Below are positions 35,475-44,541 of a DNA stretch of 64,000 bases, one piece after another (the stretch's first letter is position 1; every line of letters begins with the position of its first letter). This stretch comes from Ruminococcus sp. (GTDB taxonomy: Bacteria; Bacillota; Clostridia; Oscillospirales; Ruminococcaceae): positions 1-64,000 of the forward strand of contig JAJQIH010000041.1 of NCBI GenBank assembly GCA_021199305.1, read 5' to 3'. Position numbers and translations under genes: made by a program. Below the pieces are notes generated by a model that searched no databases, had not been told where the DNA came from, and was given only the letters and a program-made list of their open reading frames with translations.

Positions 35475-38381
35475 TTAATACCCTGTGAACTCGCAGTCAT
35501 ACACAGTTACTCCGCTATCTCTGAAAATATCACGCAGACGCTTTTTAAGCTCCGTCTTTTCTACGTTCTTCTTTAAGACAACCTGTAAAAAACCGCCGCC
35601 GCCAGCTCCGCAGATCATCTGTCCGTCAATTAAATCATTGATACTGTAAAGTATGTGGTCAATACAGGTATTGGTGCAGCCTGCGTCCAGTTTTTTGGAT
35701 AGTTCCCAATGCTCTGACAAAAGCTTCGCAAAGCCGTCAACATTTCCCTTTTCAAGCTCTAATCTCATAAGCACCGCATACTTTTGAATCTCATAATGAA
35801 CAGCAATGCTGTCAGGATTATTGCCGATATAGTTTCCGACTACCTTTCTCAAAAGGTTTCGGGCAAGTCTGCGCTGACCTGTATAAATAAGGCAAAATCT
35901 CTGATTCAGCTCGTCTATCGTTTCACGGCGAATGTCAAGCGGCAAGCAGGAAATTTCCTGATCAAGTCCTTGTCTTGAGGAAATCATTTTTATTCCCTTT
36001 GCCAGACCGCCGACCTGATCCTGCCAGCCGCCGCCAGTCATCATAATTTGCTCCATGCACAAAACTCTGCTGTACATTTCGTCTGATGAAATATCAGCTC
36101 CTGTAAGCTCGTAAAGTCCCTTTACACAAGCACCCGCTAAAATCGAGCTTGTTCCAAGGCCTGAGCCCTTCGGAATGTTGATAACACGGGTATTGAAATA
36201 CAGGCCTCCGCCTAAATTGTCGCAAATCTGTTCAACGGAAGATATGTCGGTATAAGGAATGATTCCGCAAGCAATCAAAGCCGCCTTGTGCAGAGCAAAT
36301 GCGTCCTGAGGATTGCGGCAATTCTGAAGTGGTGACAAGTCACCTGTAAACTCCTCGTAAGCTCCAATGTCAGTAGAGCAAAGAACTATTTTCTTTTCGT
36401 CCAGTCGCTTTAATGTTACTTCAATTGGAAGTCCGCCGTTTAAGCTTATAGCGGCGTTAAGAACAGTACCGCCGTTTTCCATACAATATGGCGGCGTGTC
36501 GCTCCAGGCTCCTCCCCAGTTTACTCGAACAGGAAGCTTGGTTACAACCTCGTCCTTTGTTATTTTAGCGTCCGCACGATAAGCTGTCCCCTTCAGTGCC
36601 GATTCCAGAACTGTCTGAGAAATGGTTTCAAAACACATATCCGAGTAGCTCATCTTTCCGCTAAGCTTGTACAAATAGTAGTATATTCTTATTTTAAGGC
36701 TGAATTCCTCAATGCTGTTGCCCTTTATTCTTTCAGCTTCCCTGATAAGATAGTTTTCAATACGAGGGTTTACCTCAAAATGCAATTCGTCAACAGAAAT
36801 GCCGTCGTCAATCGCCTGCAGCACTGAAACGGTTTTTACTTTATCCGAAAGCTTTATCTGCCAGGGCAAAATCGCCGCAATATCTGCATTGTTAAAGCTG
36901 TCTTTAAGACTTGTAAGCTCACCGTCGACAGGCTCGCCGGAAACAAGCGCTGAAAGAGTTCCATTTACAGCCTGTGCCATTGTATCGCAGACGGGGTAAA
37001 TTTTACTTTCCCAAAGGCTGCCTTCGATTTCTTTTCCGAAAAGTTTGTTCTCTTTAGGGTTGTCGGCAACGCCGTACATTCTGCAAACGAAGCGTCCGTC
37101 GTTTAGCTTTAAGCCGTGAAGCACGCAGTTGTCAGGAATAGTTTCACCGTTTAAGGTAACGCCTGACAAAACGCAGTTTTTACCAACCTTGCTGTGGTGA
37201 TGAATATAGCAGTCCTCGATATATGAGCCTTCGCCAATTTCCGATTTACGGCTTATATAGCTGTTGCTTACAGCAAAGCTATCAGCCTTGGCGTTAGAAT
37301 CAATATTTCTGCTCCAGCCTAAAAACCTGTACTTATCCATTTCGTCGGTCATAAGACTTAAAAGCTCTTTGGTTGTACCAAAATGAATAAACGAAGCGGG
37401 AGAAAGCTGAATAAGCTTCATAGAATACTTATTCAGTACCTTCCAGAGTGCCGCTCTGCACTCGTGAAGCTCGTCGTTAAATTCGCCCTCCGGAGTTTCC
37501 TTGTAATACTGCTCCTCGGTTGCCGACGAAGCAAGCGGATACAAAAAGTCGGCGTAAAACGAAAGACGTGCCTTTTCATTTATATACTTTTTCGGGTCCT
37601 CTTCAACCAGACTGCACAAATCAGAAAGCAGATGCTTGTCGAAAATTACCGCTCCTGTATCTATATCAACATTATCGTACTCGTCTACTGCGCCGACCTC
37701 TCTTAAACGCTCAACCGACTGCTTGTGCAAAAACGAACCGACGTTTGAATTTTCGTCCTTTAAATATACGCCGTGGTTCTTTCCTGTCATTACGTTTTCT
37801 TTGATTGAAAGAGCAGCTGCGCCCTTGGAGTAAAAGTCAATCTGCAATGCGTTAAACAGCAAAAGAACATCTCCTGAGCATACCAGCATTCCTGATGAAA
37901 TTCTCTCTGCTACCGGCGACATTGCAATCATAAACTCGTCGAACAATGTGCTTCTCTTGCCGTCAGGCAATGTTCTTGGAACTGGTGAAAACAGCTTTCC
38001 GCAGGCAGAATATTGCGGAACTCGCTTACTGTCGCCGCCAGAATGAATGACAAGTATCCTTTTGTCAAACGGCTCAAAGCTGTTTTTCTCCTGCTCCTTG
38101 ACATAAAGAATAGCATTTAAAGTTGCACCGCCCGAACCTACACGCTCGCCGTTCGGGTCAGGCAAAACTGCAAAATGAGTGCTTTTAGGAAGTCTGTTTT
38201 CCTCAAGCCTGTATTTTATCTGCTGCATATAGCCGTTCGCCTGCGCTTCATTGGAAGCCGTTAAAATGACATAATCCCACGTTTCTGCGTCCAACGGGCA
38301 CTTCAGTAAATTCTCATAAAAATCCAACGAATCGTTGTACGATTGCTGTTCAAACAAGGTGCTGTAATCAGTTTTTTTCAT
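35475..38381 (-). CDS. Bifunctional fucokinase/fucose-1-phosphate guanylyltransferase (Fkp-like)
   Basis: A 968-aa fusion. The N-terminal half is a pyrophosphorylase: GERVGSGGATLNAI near residue 75, HSGGDSKRVPQYSACGK and LVCSGDVLL, then left-handed beta-helix turns (SYIEDCYIHHHSKVG). The C-terminal ~350 residues are a GHMP sugar kinase: LPVRVNWGGAWSDTPPYC, PKGSGLGTSSILAG and ICGAGGGGFLQVV. This matches the Bacteroides Fkp layout, which makes GDP-fucose from free fucose by salvage; other GHMP sugars cannot be ruled out. The start at 38381 is chosen for GGCGG 9 nt upstream. Strong promoter at 38487-38515 and a long leader with a CTTGATTT/AAATCAAG hairpin (38432-38466). Confidence 0.82.
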   Translation of the reverse strand: MKKTDYSTLFEQQSYNDSLDFYENLLKCPLDAETWDYVILTASNEAQANGYMQQIKYRLEENRLPKSTHFAVLPDPNGERVGSGGATLNAILYVKEQEKNSFEPFDKRILVIHSGGDSKRVPQYSACGKLFSPVPRTLPDGKRSTLFDEFMIAMSPVAERISSGMLVCSGDVLLLFNALQIDFYSKGAAALSIKENVMTGKNHGVYLKDENSNVGSFLHKQSVERLREVGAVDEYDNVDIDTGAVIFDKHLLSDLCSLVEEDPKKYINEKARLSFYADFLYPLASSATEEQYYKETPEGEFNDELHECRAALWKVLNKYSMKLIQLSPASFIHFGTTKELLSLMTDEMDKYRFLGWSRNIDSNAKADSFAVSNSYISRKSEIGEGSYIEDCYIHHHSKVGKNCVLSGVTLNGETIPDNCVLHGLKLNDGRFVCRMYGVADNPKENKLFGKEIEGSLWESKIYPVCDTMAQAVNGTLSALVSGEPVDGELTSLKDSFNNADIAAILPWQIKLSDKVKTVSVLQAIDDGISVDELHFEVNPRIENYLIREAERIKGNSIEEFSLKIRIYYYLYKLSGKMSYSDMCFETISQTVLESALKGTAYRADAKITKDEVVTKLPVRVNWGGAWSDTPPYCMENGGTVLNAAISLNGGLPIEVTLKRLDEKKIVLCSTDIGAYEEFTGDLSPLQNCRNPQDAFALHKAALIACGIIPYTDISSVEQICDNLGGGLYFNTRVINIPKGSGLGTSSILAGACVKGLYELTGADISSDEMYSRVLCMEQIMMTGGGWQDQVGGLAKGIKMISSRQGLDQEISCLPLDIRRETIDELNQRFCLIYTGQRRLARNLLRKVVGNYIGNNPDSIAVHYEIQKYAVLMRLELEKGNVDGFAKLLSEHWELSKKLDAGCTNTCIDHILYSINDLIDGQMICGAGGGGFLQVVLKKNVEKTELKKRLRDIFRDSGVTVYDCEFTGY

Positions 38382-38486
38382 AAATTCAATCCGCCTCTCC
38401 TGAAGAGCTTTCAATCTTTTTAAAATTTTCGCTTGATTTTTCTTTCGTCATTTGCCGTAAATCAAGCATACACTCACAATAACATC

Positions 38487-38515
38487 ACTATATCACAAAA
38501 TATTATAATTGTCAA
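38487..38515 (-). promoter_or_regulatory. Promoter of the fucokinase-dehydratase operon
   Basis: TTGACA - 17 nt - TATAGT on the minus strand, giving a leader of about 100 nt that contains an 8-bp hairpin (38432-38439 with 38459-38466). Confidence 0.85.
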
Positions 38516-38564
38516 TGAATAGCTTTGCTATGAATTTAAAATTCTCTGCTGCCTGAGCTTTAAA

Positions 38565-38604
38565 AACAAAAAAGCACCCCGAAAGCTAATGCTTTCAGGG
38601 TGCT
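38565..38604 (-). terminator. Terminator of the tRNA-Leu gene
   Basis: On the minus strand AGCACCCTGAAAGC and GCTTTCGGGGTGCT pair around ATTA and are followed by TTTTTTGTTTTT, starting 7 nt after the tRNA 3' end. Confidence 0.93.
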
Positions 38605-38610
38605 TTGCGC

Positions 38611-38697
38611 TGGTGCCGGTAACCGGGGTCGAACCGGTACGGTATCGCTACCACTGGATTTTGAGTCCAGCACGTCTGCCAATTCCATCATACCGGC
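38611..38697 (-). tRNA. tRNA-Leu, anticodon CAA
   Basis: 87-nt class II tRNA. The acceptor GCCGGTA pairs with TACCGGC and CCA is encoded. The anticodon arm CTGGA-CTCAAAA-TCCAG holds anticodon CAA, which reads UUG; a long variable arm and GGTTCGACC T-loop agree with Leu. It has its own promoter and terminator. Confidence 0.97.
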
Positions 38698-38712
38698 ACA
38701 TTCAACCATAAT

Positions 38713-38741
38713 ATACTAGCACACTTTTTCTTTCTTGTCAA
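38713..38741 (-). promoter_or_regulatory. Promoter of tRNA-Leu
   Basis: TTGACA - 17 nt - TAGTAT on the minus strand, ending 15 nt before the tRNA 5' end. Confidence 0.85.
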
Positions 38742-38792
38742 GAATTTTTTTAACCCGCTGGCAAACCATAAGATAAAAACGTGGGGGAGCTT

Positions 38793-39206
38793 ATGGATTG
38801 GCTAAAATCGTTTACAATATTTTGCATCGGCGCATTCGGCTACGGAATTATAGAGATTTTCTTTCGAGGCTATACTCATATCACAATGGGCGTTTTAGGG
38901 GGAATTTGTCTTTTGTTTATGAGTATTCTGAATTATTTTTATACTTCCTTCCGGTCACTTGTCGTTTGCGCCTTGATAAGCGGCGTATTTATCACCGTTA
39001 TGGAGGGCGCAATGGGTTACTTTTTAAACCTTCTGCTGGGGCTTGATATCTGGGATTACAGCACTGCTCCCCTTAATGTAAACGGTCAGATTTGTCTGCC
39101 CTTTTCTATAGCCTGGGTGGTGTTGTCGCTGGTTGTAATGCCGCTTGAGAGATTTCTTTCCCGCAAGATTTTTGGAGTTGAGGAAAATATTGCCCAAACT
39201 ACTTGA
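38793..39206 (+). CDS. Small membrane protein, CmpB-like putative ABC transporter permease
   Basis: A 137-aa protein with about four membrane helices. The segment LLGLDIWDYSTAPLNVNGQICLP resembles the conserved stretch of the family often labelled putative ABC-transporter permease (CmpB type); that label has little experimental support. I start at the ATG at 38793, since GGGGGAG lies just before it and an upstream GTG at 38781 overlaps that site. It stands alone between a divergent tRNA and the alaS promoter, whose -35 overlaps its stop codon. Function unknown. Confidence 0.7.
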   Translation: MDWLKSFTIFCIGAFGYGIIEIFFRGYTHITMGVLGGICLLFMSILNYFYTSFRSLVVCALISGVFITVMEGAMGYFLNLLLGLDIWDYSTAPLNVNGQICLPFSIAWVVLSLVVMPLERFLSRKIFGVEENIAQTT

Positions 39207-39231
39207 TTTTTCTCTGTGTTTTTGATATACT
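39203..39231 (+). promoter_or_regulatory. Promoter of the alaS T-box operon
   Basis: TTGATT - 17 nt - TATACT; the -35 overlaps the stop codon of the small membrane protein gene. Confidence 0.75.
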
Positions 39232-39239
39232 ATATTTGT

Positions 39240-39457
39240 ATAAAAAGCTTTGAAGGGATTTATCTGAGTTTTGCGATTTTCAGAGAAAAGGCGGTTGGTG
39301 AAAGCCTTTAATCTGCAACTTGGTGGCTGACCCTGAGCTTCGATGTAAACATCGACGTTTTCCTGCGTTAAAGGTTTCGAGTGGCAGATTTCTGCAACTT
39401 GGGTGGTACCGCGAATTCTAAGTTCGTCCCAGGAGTATGGGATGGACTTTATTTTTT
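39240..39457 (+). promoter_or_regulatory. Ala-specific T-box leader
   Basis: T-box core GGGTGGTACCGCG at 39401-39413; its UGGU would pair with ACCA, fitting the A discriminator of tRNA-Ala. A GGTTGGTG apical element lies in 39292-39299. Candidate specifiers are GCT (39326-39328), flanked by CCC/CTTC that can close with GAAGGG near 39250, or GCA (39315-39317). Terminator hairpin 39426-39447 (GTCCCA...TGGGATGGAC) followed by TTTATTTTTT. Confidence 0.9.
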
Positions 39458-39475
39458 ACAAAGGAGTTTATATAA

Positions 39476-42124
39476 ATGAAATGGACAGGACTTAACGAAT
39501 TGAGAGATATGTATCTTCGCTTTTTTGAAAGCAAGGATCATTTAAGGCACAAGAGCTTTCCGCTCGTTCCTCAGAACGACAACAGCCTTCTTCTGATAAA
39601 TGCTGGAATGGCGCCGCTGAAGCCTTATTTTACAGGTCAGGAGGAACCGCCGAGAAGAAGAATGACCACCTGTCAGAAGTGTATCAGAACGGGCGATATT
39701 GAAAATGTTGGAATTACAGCCCGTCATGGAACATTTTTTGAAATGCTTGGAAATTTCTCGTTTGGAGATTACTTCAAAGAGGACGCTATCGCCTGGGCGT
39801 GGGAATTTTGTACAGAGGTTCTGGAACTTCCTGTTGACAGACTTTTCGTTTCAATTTACGAGGACGACGACGAAGCGTATTCAATCTGGCATGAAAAGAT
39901 CGGACTTTCAGACGATAAGATTTTCAGAATGGGCAAGGAGGATAATTTCTGGGAGGCTGGAATTGACGGGCCTTGCGGACCTTGCTCGGAGATTTATTTT
40001 GACAGGGGCGAGGAATACGGCTGCGGCAAGCCTGGCTGTACAGTAGGCTGCGACTGCGACAGATATATGGAATTCTGGAACCTCGTGTTCACTCAGTTTG
40101 AACGCCACGAGGACGGAACCTACACTCCTCTTGCGCAGAAAAATATCGACACAGGAATGGGACTTGAAAGACTTGCGGCTATGATGCAGGGAGTTGACTC
40201 AATTTTTGACGTTGACACAATAAAGGCTATCAGAGATAAGGTCTGCGAGATTGCACATTGCGAGTACCAGACTGATCACAAAAAGGACGTATCAATCAGA
40301 GTTATTACAGACCACATCCGTTCGGTTACATTTATGGCTTCAGACGGAGTATTTCCTTCAAACGAAGGCAGAGGTTACGTTATGCGCCGCCTTATAAGAA
40401 GAGCTGTTCGTCACGCTAAGCTTTTAGGAATTGACGGACTTTTCTTAAGTGAGCTCGTAAAGACGGTAGTTGAAAACTCAAAGGGCGAGTACACAGAGCT
40501 TGAGGAAAAATTTGACTACATCGAAAAGCTTCTGACAAACGAAGAAAAGAGCTTTAACGAAACGATTGACAGAGGAATAACTATATTAAACGGCTTTGTT
40601 GACGATCTTAAAGCAAGTGGAAAAACTGTACTCGACGGCAAATCCTGCTTCCTGCTTTCTGATACATATGGATTCCCTATCGACCTTACAAGAGAGCTTC
40701 TGGAGGAGCAGGGACTTTCCTGCGACGAGGAAGAATTTGCTGAATGTATGGAGGAGCAAAAGGAAAGAGCAAGAGAGGCAAGAGGCGGCTCAAAGTATAT
40801 GGGCGCTGATGAAACGGTTTTCCACCAGATTGACAGGTCATTCCATACCGAATTTGTTGGCTACGATACACTTACCGCTACAAGTGAAATTTCCTTTATT
40901 GCTACTGACGATGAGCTTATTGAAAAGGCAAGCGAGGGCGATACAGTTTATATTGTTTCACCTCTCACTCCGTTTTACGCAGAAAGCGGCGGACAGGTTG
41001 GCGATATTGGTACTATTTCCACTCCAACAGGAATAATGCTTGTAACCGACACTCAGAAGGTAGTGGCTGGTAAATTTGCTCATACAGCAAAAGTTGTAAG
41101 CGGCGAGGTTTCGGTTGGTCAGAAAGCAGAGTTTGAGGTTGACAAGCAAAACAGAATGTCAATCACACGTAATCACACCTGCGCTCACCTTCTTCAGGCA
41201 GCATTAAGAGAGGTTTTAGGCGATCATGTCCACCAGGCAGGACAGCTTGTAACCGCAGACAGACTTCGTTTCGACTTTTCTCACTTTGATGCTGTAACCC
41301 CAGAGCAGCTTATAGAGGTAGAAGATATTGTAAACCAGAAGATTATGGATTCTATCGACGTTGATACCAAGGAAATGGCTATAAACGACGCCCGTAAGCT
41401 CGGCGCAATGGCGCTTTTCGGTGAAAAGTACGGCGAGGTTGTAAGAGTTGTTTCAGTAGACGACTTCTCTATTGAATTTTGCGGAGGTACTCATCTTAAA
41501 AACACATCTCAGGCGGGATTGTTCAAGATTATTTCAGAGTCAAGCGTTGCTGCTGGAGTAAGAAGAATTGAAGCAGTTACTGGCTACGGCATTTTAAAGA
41601 GATTAAACGGATTGAACACAGTTATGGTGAACGCTTGCAAGGCTTTGAAGGTAAACGACTTTTCTGCTCTTGTTGACAAGTGTAAGAGCCTGATGCAAAA
41701 CACAAAAGACCTTGAGAAAACTGTTCAGGCGTTAAACGACAAGCTTGCACTCGGAGAAATCAAAGAGCTGATGAACGAATGTGAGAGAGTAAACGGAGTT
41801 CGGATAATCGCTACCTATATGGCTAATTCAAACGGCGAGGTTTTAAGAAAAATCGGCGACCAGATTAAGGGCATCAACGAGCCTGTTGTTGCTATACTGT
41901 TCGGTCGTGCAAGCGAAAGCAAGGGAGTTTTATACTGCGCTTGTACAAAGGAAGCTATAGCACTTGGCGCACACGCAGGAAATATTTTGAAAAAGGTATC
42001 TGCTCTTACTGGCGGTAAGGGCGGCGGAAAGCCTGACAGCGCTATGGGCGGCGTCGGCGATATTTATAAAATTGATGAGGCTCTCAGCCAGGCAAATGCT
42101 ATTGTCGGCGAGTTTATTAAGTAA
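39476..42124 (+). CDS. alaS: Alanyl-tRNA synthetase AlaS
   Basis: Charges tRNA-Ala. The 882-aa protein has the class II core with TCQKCIRTGDIENVG and FFEMLGNFSFGDYFK, then the editing domain with zinc ligands HTCAH (near residue 565) and CGGTH, and the C-terminal oligomerisation/tRNA-binding domain ending in GGKGGGKPDSAMGGV. Length and motif order are typical. AAAGGAG lies 10 nt before the ATG. It is governed by an Ala T-box, so it is induced when tRNA-Ala is uncharged. Confidence 0.98.
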   Translation: MKWTGLNELRDMYLRFFESKDHLRHKSFPLVPQNDNSLLLINAGMAPLKPYFTGQEEPPRRRMTTCQKCIRTGDIENVGITARHGTFFEMLGNFSFGDYFKEDAIAWAWEFCTEVLELPVDRLFVSIYEDDDEAYSIWHEKIGLSDDKIFRMGKEDNFWEAGIDGPCGPCSEIYFDRGEEYGCGKPGCTVGCDCDRYMEFWNLVFTQFERHEDGTYTPLAQKNIDTGMGLERLAAMMQGVDSIFDVDTIKAIRDKVCEIAHCEYQTDHKKDVSIRVITDHIRSVTFMASDGVFPSNEGRGYVMRRLIRRAVRHAKLLGIDGLFLSELVKTVVENSKGEYTELEEKFDYIEKLLTNEEKSFNETIDRGITILNGFVDDLKASGKTVLDGKSCFLLSDTYGFPIDLTRELLEEQGLSCDEEEFAECMEEQKERAREARGGSKYMGADETVFHQIDRSFHTEFVGYDTLTATSEISFIATDDELIEKASEGDTVYIVSPLTPFYAESGGQVGDIGTISTPTGIMLVTDTQKVVAGKFAHTAKVVSGEVSVGQKAEFEVDKQNRMSITRNHTCAHLLQAALREVLGDHVHQAGQLVTADRLRFDFSHFDAVTPEQLIEVEDIVNQKIMDSIDVDTKEMAINDARKLGAMALFGEKYGEVVRVVSVDDFSIEFCGGTHLKNTSQAGLFKIISESSVAAGVRRIEAVTGYGILKRLNGLNTVMVNACKALKVNDFSALVDKCKSLMQNTKDLEKTVQALNDKLALGEIKELMNECERVNGVRIIATYMANSNGEVLRKIGDQIKGINEPVVAILFGRASESKGVLYCACTKEAIALGAHAGNILKKVSALTGGKGGGKPDSAMGGVGDIYKIDEALSQANAIVGEFIK

Positions 42125-42154
42125 ATTCAAAATACGAAAAGGAGTGTATTAAAA

Positions 42155-42496
42155 ATGAACGACTGCTTGTTTTGTAAAATCATAAACGGTGAAATTCCGT
42201 CCAAAAAGGTCTACGAGGACGAAATGGTGTATGTTTTTGAGGATATAGCGCCTGCTGCGCCGATTCACTATCTGGCAATTCCGAAAAAGCATTTCTCATC
42301 AGCTCTTGAGGTTGATGAGGATAACTCAAAGTATATCGCTCACATCTATGAGGTGATTGCAAAAATCGCTAAGGAGAAGGGCTTTGACAAGGACGGCTTT
42401 CGGGTTATCAACAACTGTGGAGAGCAGGCAGGACAGACAGTTTTTCATATTCATTTTCACATTCTGTCGGGAACAAAAATGGATAAGCTCATTTAG
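42155..42496 (+). CDS. HIT-family nucleotide-binding protein (HinT-like)
   Basis: A 113-aa histidine-triad protein, starting CLFCKIINGEIPSKKVYED and ending in the HIHFHILSG triad. Bacterial HinT proteins hydrolyse AMP-lysine-type phosphoramidates, including aminoacyl adenylates; placement directly after a tRNA synthetase gene (30 nt) fits cleaning up of stray aminoacyl-AMP, but that link is an inference. AAAAGGAG precedes the ATG, and purD follows after 18 nt. Confidence 0.92.
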   Translation: MNDCLFCKIINGEIPSKKVYEDEMVYVFEDIAPAAPIHYLAIPKKHFSSALEVDEDNSKYIAHIYEVIAKIAKEKGFDKDGFRVINNCGEQAGQTVFHIHFHILSGTKMDKLI

Positions 42497-42514
42497 TAAA
42501 AGGAGGAATACAGC

Positions 42515-43870
42515 ATGAAAATTCTTGTAGTTGGCGGCGGCGGAAGAGAACACGCCATTGTTATGAAGCTTGCGCAGAGCGATAAGGTAGAAGCGCTTTA
42601 CTGTGCGCCTGGAAACGGCGGAATTTCAAAGTTCGCAGAATGCTTCCCTGTTTCGGCTACTGATATTGACGGAATTGTAGAGCTTGCAAAGAAATTAAGC
42701 GTTGATATGGTAGTAGTTGCGCCTGACGACCCGCTGGTGCTTGGAATGGTTGACGCTTTACGTAAAGAAGGATTTATGACGTTTGGCCCTACCAAGGCGG
42801 CGGCAATAATCGAAGGTAGCAAGGTCTTTTCCAAGGAGCTTATGAAAAAGTATAACATTCCTACTGCAGCTTATGAAGTGTTCACAGACGCTGATAAAGC
42901 GATAAAATATTTAAAGGCTCAGGACTCCTATCCTGCTGTTATAAAGGCTGACGGATTAGCTCTCGGAAAGGGAGTTATAATCGCCCAGAATGAGCAGGAA
43001 GCTGTCGACGCTGTAAATTCAATGATAAACGACAAGAAGTTCGGCGAGTCGGGCGCAAGAGTTGTAATTGAGGAATTTTTAACAGGCCCTGAGGTTTCTG
43101 TATTGTCATTTACCGACGGCGAAACGCTTGTACCGATGATTTCTTCAATGGATCACAAGAGAGCTTACGACAACGACGAAGGATTGAATACCGGCGGAAT
43201 GGGAACGGTTGCGCCAAATCCATATTACACCGACAGCGTTCAGAAGGAATGTATGGAAAAAATCTTCCTGCCGACTATCAACGCTATGAAGGCTGAGGGC
43301 AGAACCTTTGAAGGTTGTCTTTACTTCGGACTTATGATAACTCCAAAGGGTCCTAAAGTAATTGAGTACAACTGCCGCTTCGGCGACCCTGAAACTCAGG
43401 TTGTGCTGCCGATGCTTGACGGAGATTTAGCCGATATAATGGTAAAAATTTACAACCACGACCTGAAAAATGCAAAAATTGACTGGAAGCAAGGCTACTG
43501 CACCTGTGTTGTTATGGCGAGTGGCGGTTATCCGCAAAGCTACCCGAAGGGACTTGAAATTTCAGGACTTGACGAAAAGGGTCAGGTTGAAGGTGCTTTT
43601 GTTTACCACGCTGGAACTAAATTCTCAGACGGCAAGTTCCTGACAAACGGCGGCAGAGTTTTGGGCGTTACCTGCAACTCGCTGACGCTTCAGGGAGCGC
43701 TCGACAAGTCCTACAAGGCAGTTTCTAAAATAAGCTGGAATAATGCACATTTCAGAACTGATATAGGAAAGAGAGCTTTAAAGGCGCTTGACAACGACCC
43801 TCTTAATCTTGAATACAAGCAGGATCTTGAGGATTATCTTGAGGACAACGGCGTTTATTTAAGACAATAA
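42515..43870 (+). CDS. purD: Phosphoribosylamine-glycine ligase PurD
   Basis: ATP-grasp enzyme that makes GAR in purine synthesis. The 451-aa protein starts MKILVVGGGGREHAI and has YPAVIKADGLALGKGV, EEFLTGPEVSVLSF, the GLNTGGMGTVAPNP loop and EYNCRFGDPETQ metal site. Slightly longer than the usual ~425 aa, mainly in the C-terminal part. AAAGGAGG precedes the ATG. It is the last gene of alaS-hit-purD, away from any other purine gene, so its expression may be tied to the Ala T-box. Confidence 0.95.
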   Translation: MKILVVGGGGREHAIVMKLAQSDKVEALYCAPGNGGISKFAECFPVSATDIDGIVELAKKLSVDMVVVAPDDPLVLGMVDALRKEGFMTFGPTKAAAIIEGSKVFSKELMKKYNIPTAAYEVFTDADKAIKYLKAQDSYPAVIKADGLALGKGVIIAQNEQEAVDAVNSMINDKKFGESGARVVIEEFLTGPEVSVLSFTDGETLVPMISSMDHKRAYDNDEGLNTGGMGTVAPNPYYTDSVQKECMEKIFLPTINAMKAEGRTFEGCLYFGLMITPKGPKVIEYNCRFGDPETQVVLPMLDGDLADIMVKIYNHDLKNAKIDWKQGYCTCVVMASGGYPQSYPKGLEISGLDEKGQVEGAFVYHAGTKFSDGKFLTNGGRVLGVTCNSLTLQGALDKSYKAVSKISWNNAHFRTDIGKRALKALDNDPLNLEYKQDLEDYLEDNGVYLRQ

Positions 43871-43887
43871 GATAAGACTAAAGCAAA

Positions 43888-43927
43888 AGCTAAGTCGAGG
43901 CAACTGCTCTCGGCTTAGCTTTTTATT
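43888..43927. terminator. Bidirectional terminator between purD and the M50 protease gene
   Basis: AGCTAAGTCGAG pairs with CTCGGCTTAGCT and is followed by TTTTTATTTTTTG on the plus strand. On the minus strand the same stem is followed by TTTTGCTTT. It overlaps the last codon of the minus-strand gene. Confidence 0.88.
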
Positions 43928-44492
43928 TTTTGTTTAAAAGCTCGCCTATCGTCAAAAACAAAACAGTGACAAGCACGCTTATACTGATTTCAAAGCGAAA
44001 AATCGAATACGCACAAAGGACTGCCAGCAAAAGGCTTACAATACATTTTACCAACCTTGCAGGCGTATTAAGGACAGGATATTTGTCGCTTATAATATCA
44101 AGCGCTCTTGCGCCGTCAAGCGTTCCTATTGGCAGAAGATTAAAAATGAGTATTGAAAGATTTACAGCAAAGACGAGCGGAAAAAGCTTGTAAAACAAAA
44201 CGCAGAGAATCAAATTGACTGCAACGCCTGAAAAGGCTATAAAAAGCTCACGTTTGACGCTGATAAATCCATTCTCAGCAGAAATTTTCGCACCGCCGCC
44301 GTAAAGGCGAAGCTCTTTGATTTTTACTCCGCTTACCTTCATTGCGACAATATGACCGCACTCGTGCAAAAGGCTCGACAGAACGGAAATAATTATAATC
44401 TGCTCGTTGTACAGCAAAACGCAAAGCGTTACAACCGCAACAAACGAAAAGCAGATGACTATATCTGTATTTTTGACTGTCAGCTTAAACAA
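43923..44492 (-). CDS. M50-family intramembrane metalloprotease (SpoIVFB-like)
   Basis: A 189-aa, mostly hydrophobic protein with five or six membrane segments, HECGH (HExxH zinc motif, near residue 44) and NLLPIGTLDGARAL (the second motif with the Asp ligand). This is the core of site-2 proteases; SpoIVFB, which cleaves pro-sigma-K, is the closest familiar size and layout, and the genome is from a spore former. No spoIVFA partner is adjacent and there is no CBS domain, so I do not assign the name. The only start I can support is TTG at 44492, whose GGGTGG ribosome binding site is buried in the 3' arm of the upstream gene's terminator hairpin. Confidence 0.75.
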   Translation of the reverse strand: MFKLTVKNTDIVICFSFVAVVTLCVLLYNEQIIIISVLSSLLHECGHIVAMKVSGVKIKELRLYGGGAKISAENGFISVKRELFIAFSGVAVNLILCVLFYKLFPLVFAVNLSILIFNLLPIGTLDGARALDIISDKYPVLNTPARLVKCIVSLLLAVLCAYSIFRFEISISVLVTVLFLTIGELLNKK

Positions 44493-44525
44493 AAAACCAC
44501 CCGTGATAATCTATTCACAGGTGGT
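44488..44525 (-). terminator. Terminator of the ClpE-like gene, overlapping the next ribosome binding site
   Basis: On the minus strand ACCACC(T)GTGA pairs with TCAC(G)GGTGGT and is followed by TTTTTTG. The last TTG is the start codon of the M50 protease gene, and the GGGTGG of the stem is its likely ribosome binding site. Confidence 0.82.
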
Positions 44526-44541
44526 TTATATTATGTCAAAG

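Noticed and set aside
43923-44492. Firm naming of the M50 protease as SpoIVFB
   Set aside because: HExxH and LDG motifs and size fit, but spoIVFA is absent and other small M50 proteases look alike, so the gene symbol was left empty.
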